Of a stretch of DNA of 64,000 nt, positions 11,526 through 22,087 are shown piece by piece (the first letter of the stretch is position 1; each line of letters starts with the position of its first letter). Source of the stretch: Rhineura floridana (taxonomy: Eukaryota; Chordata; Lepidosauria; Squamata; Rhineuridae). Under the pieces are notes generated by a model. The model was not told where the DNA came from. It saw only the letters and a list, made by a program, of their open reading frames with translations, and did no database searches. The stretch lies in contig NC_084493.1 in NCBI RefSeq assembly GCF_030035675.1, positions 25,240,203 to 25,304,202 of the forward strand, given 5' to 3'. Position numbers and translations under genes: made by a program.

Positions 11526-12769
11526 GGCTAAAGTCTCACCTTCATGAACCCCACTTTTTCACTCATGGCAAACCTACCAAGGGGTACCTGTTTGGTCTCA
11601 CTTAATCCAAAACTACATTTTACTAACCCACTCTTCCATTATATCTAGGCTCAGGTCTGGATACAGCATTATAAATCTATTCAAGACCAAAACAGACTAT
11701 AAGGACCCATACGTTAAAAGCTACCAAAAGCCACAGAGCAGGCTAAATACAACCACCTGAAATTAAAAAAATATTGTGCAATAGAACACTATCTGTGAAT
11801 GCCTGGGAAAATAAGGTTTTTGTGTGGCATTGTAATGACCTAAGAATCGCCACCAAGATGGCTCTTTTAAAAGCTAGTAAATGCAGGAATTGCACCAATT
11901 TCCAGTCCATTGCCCTCTGCGCATAGGATGGAATATTAGAGGCAGTACTCCACAACTGCCCCCTTGTGGTCCTATATAGTCATAGCTGTTGCATTTGAGA
12001 AACCACCCACTGATGCTACTCCAGAAGCATAATGGAGTCAGGCTGATGCAATCAAAAGCCTTGTTGCAGCATCTGAAAAGCCAACAGATTTATTATGGCA
12101 TAAGCCACTGCTGGGGACCCCATAGCCCTCCATATAGTGTTGGACTCCAATTCCCATCAGCCCCGGCAAGCATAGGCAACAGTCAGTTATGATGAGAGTT
12201 TTAGTCAAACAGCATCTGAAGGACAAGAGGTTCTTCATCCCTGGCATTAGCTTTTATGGGCTAGAGTCCACTTTCTCATATGCATGATGCTCAGTTCGCA
12301 GGGGTAGAGGAGAAGGAAAAATGGTAAGTGGTAGCAAGTGGCCATAAAATGCAAAAAGTACCATTTGTGACATAAGGCTAACCTCACAGCAAAGCATGCC
12401 CTCCCCAAAATAGTTAGTGCTATCCTGTTTGCTCCTTTCAGAGACCAAATATTAAGACTGTATATGGGCTCCTGCTGGCAGGAAGGGCAGAATAGAATTC
12501 TAGTAAATAAATAATATAAATCCTTGCCCCCATAATATGGCCTTTGCTTCCCAAAATGTTTTCCTAAGTCTCCTTGCTGTGACAATGCCACGGAATACTT
12601 AAATGCAGACAAAATCTGGGACTTAGTACAGATAGCAAAATTAACAGAAGTAGAACCAGAGAAAATAGATAGTGAGACAACTGGAGGTTATTCATTACTC
12701 ACAGGAGTGATAGAACACAGGAGGCAATAGATCCACATGAAATATTGGGAGATAGATATGGAGTATAGG
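11526..12769. other. Intergenic sequence with one family P copy
   Basis: A diverged P palindrome lies at about 12128-12225 ('gttggactccaattcccatc' and 'atgatgagagttttagtcaa'). The remainder, including short frames at 12247-12612, shows no recognisable protein or repeat. Confidence 0.4.
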
Positions 12770-13510
12770 TTGCCAGATCTCTGGTTTTCAGCCGGAGTCT
12801 CCGGCAAAAGGGGGCCGTCTCCAGTCTCCGGCCATACTTTCGTTAAACAGGTGGATCTCTGGCTTTTCAGCGGCCCCCTCAGCCACGCATACGTGATTGA
12901 CACACGCATACGTTGGGCTGTGGCTGGCCGCCTTCCCGCCCTTTCTCAGTGAGGCAGGGACTGCAGAGACAGGAGGACTTGAGCCGCCGTAGTCGTTCCT
13001 GTGCTTGAGCGAGGCCCAGCACGTCTAGCCGCCGCCCCTGCAGGGACCCCCCCAGCAGCAGCCCCTGCCCGCTGGCAAGCGGCACACAGCTGCAGCTGCA
13101 GCAGCAGCCCCGCCGCCACACAACCGCAGGTGAGGGTGCTGGAGTGGAGCCCGCAGCTGCCTGGCCGAGCGAGGGCAGCCTCCTGGCCCGCGTCTGCCAC
13201 AACGTGGGCGCCTTCATCCAGCCGCTGCCCCTGCAGGGAGCCCCCCCAGCAGCAGCCCCCGCGGGAGCGGTTGCTAGAAGACGGCGTCCGAGCGGCCTGG
13301 CAGCCTCAGCAGGAGCCGTGAAGAGGCGGTGGCAGTGGAGGCCAGGCTGGGCCGGCTCCTTCTTAGCCCCGGCCCGGAGCCAGTTCCCCTGCTCTGGAAA
13401 GGACGGCCGGCTGCTTCACCCCTCATGCTGTGGGCGCCGCTGGGCGGGAGCGGCCGCTATGGGGCTCAGCAGTCTCTGCACGTTGTCGAACAAGTGGCCC
13501 AGTAATACTG
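12770..13510. other. GC- and CpG-rich block of unknown nature
   Basis: The block is much richer in G, C and CpG than its surroundings and contains two similar units ('ccctgcagggaccccccc' near 13036 and 'ccctgcagggagcccccc' near 13229), each followed by 'agcagcagcccc'. The open frames through it are low in complexity (Ala, Pro, Gln, Arg) on both strands and give no recognisable domain. It could be the 5' end or promoter of a transposable element, or an orphan CpG island. It abuts the broken inverted actin copy. Confidence 0.5.
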
Positions 13511-13547
13511 TACAAAAGAGGACCGGCCTATTTTGTAATACATCTAT

Positions 13548-14843
13548 TTTTCAAGCTAGGAGTAACAGGCAGAGATCCTTAAAGCATTTGTGGAGGACAA
13601 TAGATGGGCCTGACTTATCTTGCTTTCTGATCCACATCTGCTGGAAGGTGGAGAGAGAAGCTAGGATGGAGCCCCCAATGCACATCAAGTATTTGGATGC
13701 CACATGGCTCCATGCCCAAGAAGGAGGGTTGGAAGAGGGCCTCAGGGCACCTGGAGCACTCGTTGCCAATGGTGATCACCTGCCCGGCAGGCAGCTCATA
13801 GCTCTTATCCAGAGAGAATGACCAAGTGGCCATGGCCACCTTCTGCTTAAAGTAAAGAGCGATGTAGTAGAGCCTCTCCTTGACGTCCCACACAATTTCC
13901 CTCTTGGTTGTGGTGGTGAAGCTGTAGCCTCTCTTAGTCAGGATCTTCATGAGGTAGTCAATCAGGACATGGCCAGCTAGGTCCAGACGCAGGATGGCAT
14001 GGAGCAGAGTGTAACCCTTGTAGATGGGCACTGTGTGAGTGACCCCGCCCCTGGAGTCCATGACTATCCCAGTGGTATGGCCAGAGGCGTACAGGGGCCA
14101 GCACCACCTGGATGACCACATACATGGCTGGTGTGTTGAAGGTCTCAAACATGATCTGTGTCATCTTCTTCCAGTGCCAGATGTTCTCTATGTCATCCCA
14201 GTTGGTAACAAAGCACAAGGTTAAGCTATGGAGCTCGCTCCCAGAAAAGGCAGTGATGGCCACCAACCTAGATGGTTTTAAAAGAGGATTAGACAAATTC
14301 ATGGAGAATAAGGCTATAAAAGGCTCCTAGCCACAATGGCTATGCTCTGCCTCCACAGTTGGAGGTAGTATGCTTCTGAATACCAGTTGCTGGACCCATG
14401 TGTGTGTGTGGGGGGGGAGTGCTGTTGCGCTCAGGTCCTGCTTGTGGGCTTCCCATGAGTATCTGGTTGGCCACTGTGAGAACAGGATGCTAGACTAGAT
14501 GGGCCACTGGCCTGATCCAGCAGGCTCTCCTTATGTTCTTATAATGTTGTGTTCAATGGGATACTTCAGGATGAGGATGCCTCTCTTGCTCTGCGCCTCA
14601 TTCCCCACATAGATGTCCTTCTGGTCCATCCCCACCATGACCCCCTTGATGCCTGGAAAATCCGTTGATGGTGGGATATACTGCTCAGGAGAAATCCTTT
14701 CCCTCAAATCCTGCTTTACCCAATCTGGAACTATTGTCTACAACCAGTGCAGCAATCTCGTCATCGGCCATTTTGAATTAATTTCCAGGAAATGCAAGAT
14801 AGTAGACACACCAGGTTATCTGGTCATTTTAAGACAGAAATAA
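13548..14843 (-). pseudogene. Broken inverted copy of the type 5 actin gene
   Basis: On the minus strand it starts with [13 protein letters not shown] at about 14773 and ends with a degraded [11 protein letters not shown] near 13585. It has lost about 30 codons between IWH and [10 protein letters not shown] and about 65 codons between [10 protein letters not shown] and [10 protein letters not shown]. It also has frameshifts and an inserted CR1 tail (14222-14541). Upstream of its ATG, the stretch reading CTTGCATTTCCTGGAAATTA matches the parent's intron end plus leader (CTTGCGTTTCCTGCAGATTA), and weaker similarity extends about 60-80 bp further into the intron. It is therefore not a copy of spliced mRNA. 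It lies about 3.4 kb past the parent gene, tail to tail. Confidence 0.85.
14222..14541 (+). repeat. CR1-like LINE 3' end inserted in the actin pseudogene
   Basis: It runs from 'ctatggagctcgctcccag' through 'atggttttaaaagaggatta' to 'gatgggccactggcctgatc' and 'tccttatgttctt'. It splits the actin homology between the codons for PIEH and TNWDD, so the pseudogene is older than this insertion. Confidence 0.75.
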
Positions 14844-15658
14844 ACCATTTCCATCTACATGAAACCAGAATCCAAGTGAACAGTTTCCACATGGAGAGTG
14901 AATACCCAGGATCACTTAGGAGTTAAAGCATGACCAACCTGCACTTACTTGTACTTGTTTTATAGATGCAATTTTATTGTTTATGTTGTTCACCAATGAT
15001 GTTTTTTCTTAATAGTTGCAGTATAAAAGTGCTGGCAAATTACTAATTAAACCAATAAAAACATTTCTGCACTCATTAGGGAGATCCATGGCTGCTTTTT
15101 GGTTGTGAGCTTAAATACCTTTGCAAGATCAGACAACCATCTAGTAGTCCAGCATTCTTTATAATATAGTATTCTTTCTCACAGTTTTCAGCCTTATCAG
15201 ACCTGACATAACAACCCTGCCACGTATATTATATGGCCTGAAAATTAACTCAAGTTGTTATACAATACACTTTTAATCCTCAGATGGCACTATGGCACTC
15301 ACTTCTACATTTTAATCATTTTTCTTTACTAATGTTGAGTTGTATAACCCACCTTTCTATAAAATCTACCAAGGCAGGTCACAAGAATGAAAACAAAAGT
15401 TACTCCCAACAGAAATAGAACAATAGGCAGCAGCAACTTCAACCAAAGCTAGAATAAGATTCAGCTCTTTTGAGGAAAAGCAGCATTACAGATGTGTATG
15501 TTTTAAGGCAGAGTTCTTGCTGTGTGAAACAGGCTTCAGGGTTAACTCTGGTTTAAATTAAGCACTGCTTCATCCCATTAAACAGTAAACAACCCACACC
15601 AATAAATCTTGACAGATTCCAACCCAGTAATTTCAGTAGGAGAGACTCAATTCTTTTC
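14844..15658. other. Unrecognised intergenic stretch
   Basis: Around 15335-15480 a LINE-tail-like antisense piece is possible ('tgtataacccacctttctat'). Nothing else recurs and no exon is apparent. Confidence 0.35.
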
Positions 15659-15730
15659 TGTTGCAACCCTATGTACACTTACCTGGGAGTAAATCCCATT
15701 GGGTAGGTACATATAGGATTGCAGCCTTAG
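15659..15730. repeat. Family M MITE (partial)
   Basis: It contains 'ttgcaaccctatgtacactt', 'acctgggagtaaatcccatt' and 'ataggattgcagcctta', the same words as the longer copies. Confidence 0.55.
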
Positions 15731-15774
15731 AACTATACTTTTAACAGCACAAACCTACACAGTTTAAAAACCCA

Positions 15775-16150
15775 GGAAGCTGCTTTAAACCATCTAGACT
15801 GGAAACAAAGCCCTAAGAGAAGAGACTGAAAGAACTGGGCATGTCTAGCACTGAGAAGAGATGACTGAGAGGAGATATGATAGCACTCTTGAAGTACTTG
15901 AAAGGTTGTCATACAGAGGAGGGCTAGGATCTCTTGTCAATCCTCCCAGAGTGCAGGACATGGAATAATGGGCTCAAGTTACAGTAAGCCAGATTTCAGC
16001 TGAACATCAGGAAAAACATCCTAATAGTTAAGAGTGGGACGACAATGGAACAGCCACTTGTCAGGGATGCTTCAACTTGGATTCCTGCACTGAGCAGGGG
16101 GTTGGACTGGATGACCTTATAGGCCCCTTCCAACTCTATGATTCTATAGT
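15775..16150 (+). repeat. CR1 LINE 3' end
   Basis: It contains decayed coding words for the CR1 C terminus ('aggagatatgatagcactct', 'gaagtacttgaaaggttgtc') and the classic CR1 end ('ccccttccaactctatgatt' followed by 'ctat'). It matches the end of the longer CR1 copy at 45560-47735. Confidence 0.8.
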
Positions 16151-16189
16151 TCAGACTGGCAGCTATTCTCCAGGGATTCAGAAACAAGC

Positions 16190-16262
16190 CCGACCTGGCA
16201 ACGATGAGGATTGAACTTGGTACCTTTAACATGTATGTCATGCACTCTACCACTAAGTTACA
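16190..16262 (-). repeat. tRNA-derived SINE head (antisense)
   Basis: The words 'gaggattgaacttggtacct' and 'catgcactctaccactaagt' are the reverse complement of the B-box and A-box regions of the SINE family seen at 53028. Only the tRNA-like part remains. It is not a real tRNA gene because no cloverleaf with a paired acceptor stem is present. Confidence 0.5.
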
Positions 16263-16436
16263 AGCCCGTTCGTGTTAGTCTATAGCAGAAAGCACACAGC
16301 ACTTAACACCCCTGACTGATTTTTAATTAATTTAAGAAATTTTTACATTGAACTGAATGATAATGTCTAGCATGCTCAGTAAGAACCAAACTCCCAGCTG
16401 CTGGGCTTGCCTAATCAGGGGGCCACACCCACACCA

Positions 16437-16535
16437 GACTTTGATTTCACTTTTAGACAGTCATGGCTTCCCCCAGAGAATCCTGGGAAGTGTAGTTTGT
16501 GAAGGGTGCTGAGAGGAGTTAAGGCATATTAAGTA
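16437..16535. repeat. Family T MITE (one arm)
   Basis: It contains 'cagtcatggcttcccccaga', 'gaatcctgggaagtgtagtt' and 'gtgctgagaggagttaagg', one arm of the T palindrome seen whole at 11075 and 22145. Confidence 0.55.
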
Positions 16536-16544
16536 TTAGGAATG

Positions 16545-16768
16545 GAAATGGACTGCCTTCAAGTCGATTCCGACTTATGGTGAGGCTTTGAACAGGGTTG
16601 TCATGGTAAGCAGTATTCAGAGGGGGTTTACCATTGCCTTTCTCTGAGGCTGAGAGGCAGTGACGGGCCCAAGGTCACCCAGTGAGCTTCCTGGCTGTGT
16701 GGGGATTCGATCCCTTGTCTCCCAGATCGTAGTCCAACACTCTAACCACTACGCCACACTGGCTCTCC
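16545..16768 (-). mobile_element. Sauria-type SINE (antisense)
   Basis: The tail ('cttcaagtcgattccgactt') leads and the head ('ctacgccacactggctctc') ends it on the + strand. It is nearly full length and lies just upstream of the UBL7 promoter. Confidence 0.8.
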
Positions 16769-16799
16769 TTATCTTGGGCAGAAGGGTGCAAACCTCAGT

Positions 16800-17139
16800 T
16801 TCAGTACTAGAAGGCACTCCCACAAGCTGATGCGCCCGGGTTCTTTTTAAACGCACCACAACCCCGGAATCCCGCGCGCCTATTGGCGAGGACGCAGAGG
16901 GGCTTTAACGTCATAACATTCTTTTCGGTGTTCTGTTCTCCACCCTCCATGTCCATTGAGGCAGCCGGAGAGGCGGAGTCACTGTCGCTCCTCCTCTTCC
17001 TGTCCTCCTCCTGGGCCGCCTGACTTCGCCTAACCGAGATGTGAGGGTTCGGTCCTGCATACTCCACTCCCCAGTATGCCTCGCGCGGGCTCAGGGAAGC
17101 GCTTCCGGCTGGAGGAGACTGTCGGTTGTAAACATCCAG
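16800..17139 (+). promoter_or_regulatory. UBL7: UBL7 CpG-rich promoter and non-coding exon 1
   Basis: The interval is CpG-rich with no TATA box. It has a reverse CCAAT (ATTGG, about 16875), a CRE-like AACGTCAT (about 16908) and an ETS-like CTTCCGG (17102-17108). The exon ends at 17139 with a good donor, CATCCAG|GTAGGG. The next coding-gene acceptor downstream (TTTTACAG at 21834-21841) opens the exon with the UBL7 start codon. The transcription start cannot be fixed from sequence; I place it near 16920. Two short upstream frames may lie in the leader (16949-17023 and an immediate ATG-TGA at 17039-17044). Confidence 0.65.
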
Positions 17140-17479
17140 GTAGGGAACATCAAGGGGTTGTTTTTTTTGGGGGGGGGTGATGGTGGTCTGGTGTATAGTA
17201 TCTTCTGCTTCTTTTCCCCCTTTTTTATTTTACGTATTTCCCTCCTTCCTCATGGGTATTTCTGTTTGGCTCTGTGGTAGGCTGGTTAGTGTAGGCTGGC
17301 ACTTTTGGGCATTTGCCAAGTGCCCACTTCTCAGCGGGTGGGGGGGGCACTGCGAAAAGCCCCCTGGACTTGCTGTAGTGAGGAGGTCTCCTGGAGAGTG
17401 TCTTGTCCAAGGGCCCTCAAAACCTGTTTATGAGACTTGCTTGTTAGTTAGTTGCTATTCAAGCAGCTTACAACAGATT

Positions 17480-18420
17480 TTAATATTATTATTTATTGAA
17501 TTTATATCCAGCCCTTTCTCCTAGAAGGAGCCCAGGGTGGCAAACAAAAACATCATAAACACAAAAGACGTTAAAACATATTAAAAACCATATTTAAAAA
17601 CGTTTTAAAACATCTTTAAAAACATATGAAAATACAATATATGAAAACAACATTTTTAGAAAAACCTAAAAAAGCAAATCCAACACAGACGCAGACTGTG
17701 ATGACGTCTCTACTTAAAAGGCTGAAAGAGGAAGGTCTTCGGTAGGTGCCGAAAAGGTAACAGAGATGGCTGCTGTCTAATATTTAAGGGGAGGAAATTC
17801 CAAAGGGCAGGTGCCACTACACTAAAGGTCTGCTTCCTATGTTGTGTGGAACGGACCTCCTGATAAGATGGTATCTGCAGGAGGCTATCACCAGCAGAGC
17901 ATAGTGATCAACTGGGTATATAAGGGGTAAGACCGTCTTTCAGGTATCCTGGTCCCAAGCTGTATAGGGCTTTGTACACCAAAACCAGAACCTTGAACTT
18001 GGCCTCGTAGGTAAAAGCATAAATACGTTATACCATAAAATCTAAACAAAACCATCCCCATAGCTGTCACAGAAAGCTTTGGCAGCATGCTAGTAAGCAA
18101 AACTGCATCATCTTAGTCTGTCAAAAGCCAGGAGAAAAAGGTAAGTCTTTACCTTGTGCTGAAAATATGTCAGGGAAGGTGCCAGGTGGACCTTGCAAGG
18201 GAGAGCATTCTGCAGATGGGGAGCACAACTGAAAAGGCCATCTCTAAGGGTTACCACCCTCCGAGCCTCTCTCACAGGAGGGACTAGGAGAATGGCCTCA
18301 GATAAAGATGTAAGGGTCTGGGCATATTCACACATTCACAACCTTTTTGTACACCGCCCAGAGAGCCACTCGCTATGGGCGGTCTATAAATGAAACAAAT
18401 AAATAAAATAAAAGAGACAT
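17480..18420 (-). repeat. L2-type LINE 3' end mosaic
   Basis: The stretch 17480-18010 is antisense ('gaatttatatccagcccttt', 'agcccagggtggcaaacaaa', then 'ggaccttgaacttggcc'-type words). A second piece ends in sense orientation at 18350-18420 ('ttgtacaccgcccagagagc', 'ataaatgaaacaaataaata'). The two pieces face opposite ways, so at least two insertions are joined here. Confidence 0.55.
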
Positions 18421-18524
18421 TGCTGACATGGCAGTGGTTCTAGGGCAATCTAAGACAAGGAGGTAGCATAGCCTAATGGGTAGAGAGTCTTGTAATATGG
18501 GCCCTTTTGTGCTTTGCTTTAAGG

Positions 18525-18650
18525 CAAGGGTGCCCTCCAGATGTTATTTGATTGCATCTCCCATCAGCCCCTGACAATGTGGCCAGTGCTCAGGGATGAT
18601 GGGAGGTGTGGTCCAGCAACATCTGGAGGGCACCAAGTTGGCAACCTCTG
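18525..18650. repeat. Family P palindromic hAT-like MITE
   Basis: The arms 'gccctccagatgttatttga' and 'gtccagcaacatctggaggg' are inverted copies of each other. Confidence 0.7.
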
Positions 18651-19629
18651 CTTTAAGGAGTGAGGCAGATCCGGATAACAGCGGGGCTTATGTTACTGAG
18701 GAAAGAAGTATGTATAGTACTTATTCTAAAAGTGTCTCCAGAGTGTACCTCCTTCCCTGCCCTCTGTATTTGGGGATATTGTGTCAGGGTTCCAACTGCG
18801 AGTGGTCAGATAGAAAGGTCAGTGGAGAATACATACTTCCAAGTGATTTTATTTAATTTATTTATTACAGTTTTAACCTGTATTCCATCATAAAAGTTCA
18901 GGGTTGGGAACAATACAAATTACTAGACCAGGTAAAAATATAGTTAGGTTGAGAATGAGGTCCAAAGTAGCCCACAAAGATCAAAACGCCAGAGGCAAGT
19001 TTTGTCTAGTTCAGGCAGATGGTCAGATTCCAAAGGCGATGAGATGCAAGAGCCTGTTTTTCTGATTTCAAAAAATGGGGATCAGCCATTGCTTCTTCAT
19101 TCCAGAAACCTAGGTGTGTAACCCGATACCTGATAGGGATTAATTCACCTTGCAATCTCTCCGTTGGAACTTCACAGCTACAGTATTCACCCTAATTTTT
19201 GGACTTTTGGTTTATGATTTCACCACCACCACCGCTATCCCCATGCTCCTGCTTTGTGTGAAATTTTAGCATGTTAAAGAGAACTGGAAAACTTAAAATC
19301 TTGCTTGTTTGTGATATTTTTTGATGGTGTCAATAAAGGTATTGCCCAGCTGTGGATTTTGGCTCCCACCACCACCACCACCAATGGCGAACATGTAACA
19401 TTGCCTTTGCTTTTTAGATTCCCGATTCTCTGAGTGGATTTTTTTTATCCTTGGCTTTTAAGGTGTTTTAAAAATGTGCTGCTATGTTTTCAAAATGTGC
19501 TTTTAAGGTGTTTTCAAAAATGCTGTGTGTTTTTATTTTGGGGATTTTATTGTTTATATTGTATTGTACTGGAGTTTTATATTATATTGTGGTTTGACAG
19601 TTTCATTGTTTGTTTTATATGCATGTTGT

Positions 19630-19830
19630 ATTGACCTGGGAGACCAGGGTTCAAATCCCCACTCAGCCATGAAGCTCACTGGGTGACCTTGGGCCAGCAT
19701 TGTCTTTCAGCCTAACCTACCTCACAGGGTTGTTGTGAGGAGAACCATGTCTGTATGCCACATTGAGCTCCTTGGAGGAAAGGTGGGATATAAATGTAAT
19801 AAATAAATAATAATAAATAAGTGGTATATA
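19630..19830 (+). mobile_element. tRNA-derived SINE with L2-like tail
   Basis: The Sauria-like head ('gggagaccagggttcaaatc', 'ccatgaagctcactgggtga') is followed by 'cctcacagggttgttgtgag' and the tail 'ggtgggatataaatgtaata' plus a short TAAA repeat. The tail differs from that of the Sauria SINE. Confidence 0.7.
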
Positions 19831-19989
19831 AATATATGAAATAAATATCATCTTCCTTATTGGCTTCCCTCAACCTTGATTAATGAAGTAAAGTAAACAA
19901 GCTAATTGTTTCTCTGCATTTTTTTAAACATCAAGAGATACTTTATATGTGTCTTCAGAAGAACCTTAAGGCTGCCTTTGCTTTTTTTG

Positions 19990-20635
19990 TCCATTGATGT
20001 GGATTGCTTTGCCATTAATTTGATTTCATTTATTCCATTTTTACCCTACCCTTCCTTCAAGGAGCTTAGGGCAGAGTACATGATTCCCCTCTCCCATTTT
20101 ATCTTCACGATGACCCTGAGAGGTTGGTTAGGCAGGGAGGGATAGAGGTCCTGGGTTCTCCAATGAGTTTCATAACAGAGCAGGAATTTGGACTTTGGTT
20201 TTCCTGGTCCAAATTTAACACTCTGATCTGGTTTCCATGTCATGGTAAGCCAAACCATGATTTAGCATGAACACACAGGGTCCTGGAGAGGGGATTGCAA
20301 TTGCTTTGCTCCTCTCTGGTCACTCTGCTGCTGTGCTGAGCCTAGCTATGGTTCGGCTTAAAATGGCTTCTGTCTCTGGACTTGTTTAGCTCTCTCTGGG
20401 CCAACCAAAAGCTGTAACCAAAGTTTATTTTATGGTTTATGGCTCATGGTTTGTCTGGGAGAGCTAAACCACAAGCACAGGTTTGGACAACACCCTAAGC
20501 CAAGTGATAGCTTAGCTCAGCATGGCACACAACTGGGGATGAGTGAAGCAGCAGTGATCTTTCCCAGAGACCGCATGCTGGTATGTTCATGATAAGCCAT
20601 GGTTTGGCTTAGTGTGATGTGTGGACCAGGTTTCT
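19990..20635. repeat. Antisense SINE remnant followed by a hAT-like inverted-repeat element
   Basis: The stretch 20040-20230 reads as a decayed antisense SINE ('tgaccctgagaggttggtta', 'gagcaggaatttggactttg'). From about 20235 to 20635 the ends are inverted copies ('gtaagccaaaccatgattta' and 'aagccatggtttggcttagt'), consistent with a non-autonomous DNA transposon. Confidence 0.5.
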
Positions 20636-21287
20636 CTCTAGTACTACAAGATAAGCAGATTTCAAGTCTTTGTGATCTACTTTCTATTTTACTAAGACCT
20701 CCAAGTCCACCAGTTGAAAGCAAAATAGTGGCTTAGGAAGGGGGATAGATGTGCACTTAAAATAAAGGAATGGGGCACCTCTGAGTGTATCTCAGCCCAG
20801 CAATTTGTTATCAGTACTAGAACTGAGCTCATAGTCCTTCCATGCAAAAATCCATTCCTGGTCTTTTCCCAAGCTTTCTTCAGTTCGACAGCTTAATTTT
20901 TTGTCATGGTGGTGGTGGAGTAGTTGTTGTTGATCTACTGCAAGTCACCCAGAGGTCTACCAGTAGATCTTGTTCTCCTTTCTGCCTGTCCCTGGCTCTC
21001 ATCGCCAATCCCTTACCCCAGTTTGGTAGCAAAGACTCTTCTGATTCTCATTTCATATTTTCCAGGGAATCATGCCCCATTCTCAGGGCAAGACAGGTGG
21101 CAGGTGTAATTGACATGATTTGAATCATGAATAGGGGACTTGAACAAGCTGCTGTTATGGTTTCAGTCCTGTGAGGCAGGATATAATTTTAGGGACAAAA
21201 AGAAATAAACCAACTTATTAAGCCTCTCCCTCCATTTTCGCCCCTCTCTCATAATATAGAAATGTAGACACATTCAATCATCTTGAT

Positions 21288-21655
21288 TTGCAGGAGATTC
21301 CGGACAGACAAAAGGAAACATTTCTTCAGGCAGTGTGTTGTTAATTTGTGGGACTTGGTACCAGAAGATGTGGGGGTAGCTGCTAGCTTGGATGGCTGTC
21401 AGAGGGCATTAGCCAAATGGGTGAAGGTGAAATCTTCCAAGGTAGTCAGGAGGGCTATATGCTGACTCCAGGTTCAGAGGCTGAATGTACTGAATACCAG
21501 TTGGTGGGAAGCAGTAAGGGCAGAGTGTGCAATGGCCTTCATGCCCTGCTTGTGAACTTCTTAAGAGGCATCTGGTTGGCCCTTTTGGGAAATGGGATGC
21601 TGGACTAGATGGACCATTGGTCTGATCCAACAGGGCTTTTCTCATGTGCTTTGAT
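21288..21655 (+). repeat. CR1-like LINE 3' end
   Basis: It contains 'ggagattccggacagacaaa', 'ttgtgggacttggtaccaga', 'ggatgctggactagatggac' and 'tctgatccaacagggctttt'. It is a standard 5'-truncated tail. Confidence 0.75.
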
Positions 21656-21815
21656 TCCTTTGGGAAGGGCTCAGTGGTAGAACACCTGCTTGGCATGCAG
21701 AAGGTCCCAAGTTCAATCCCTGGCATCTCCGGGTAGGGCTGGGAATGTCCACTACCTGAAACCCTGGGGCACCGCTGCTAGTCACTATAGACAATACTGA
21801 GCTTGGTGGGTTAAA
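21656..21815 (+). mobile_element. tRNA-derived SINE
   Basis: The A-box region ('gggctcagtggtagaacacc') and B-box ('gttcaatccctggcat') are followed by 'ctgaaaccctggggcaccgc' and 'gacaatactgagcttggtgg'. It ends about 25 bp before UBL7 exon 2. Confidence 0.7.
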
Positions 21816-21841
21816 GGCAGTGTCCTGTGTTCCTTTTACAG

Positions 21842-22087
21842 ATTCAACTTGGAGCTCAGATTGGGGCCTCACTGAATCAAGTCCTCCTGGGCAATCTGCT
21901 GCCATGTCTCTCTCTGAGTGTTACATTGCAGTGAAGCTCGCAGATCAACCCCTGGCTCCCAAATCTATCCTGCGGCTGCCGGAAACGGAGCTGGGGGAGT
22001 GCCCCTTGGGTGGCTGCAGCATCTCGTACCTGAAACAGCTCATCACGGGAAAGCTGCAGGAATCTGTCCCTGACCCAGAACTCATTG
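21842..22087 (+). other. UBL7: UBL7 exon 2 (start codon at 21904)
   Basis: The acceptor is TTTTACAG (to 21841) and the donor ATTG|GTAAG. It holds 62 nt of leader, then codons 1-61 plus one base. It encodes the N-terminal half of the ubiquitin-like domain. Confidence 0.92.

Larger units (their letters stand above)
17140..21841 (+). other. UBL7: UBL7 intron 1
   Basis: The intron is about 4.7 kb, bounded by GTAGGG and TTTTACAG. It holds a G-run (about 17161-17177), an antisense L2-type tail mosaic (17480-18420), a P copy (18525-18650), two SINEs (19630-19830, 19990-20230), a hAT-like inverted-repeat element (20225-20635), a CR1 tail (21288-21655) and a tRNA-derived SINE (21656-21815). The stretches 18660-19620 and 20640-21280 show nothing I recognise. 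Confidence 0.6.

Noticed and set aside
12879-13821. Overlapping Ala/Pro/Gln/Arg-rich frames as a protein-coding gene
   Set aside because: Low-complexity frames are open on both strands because of base composition alone. Part of the + strand frame runs backwards through the actin pseudogene.
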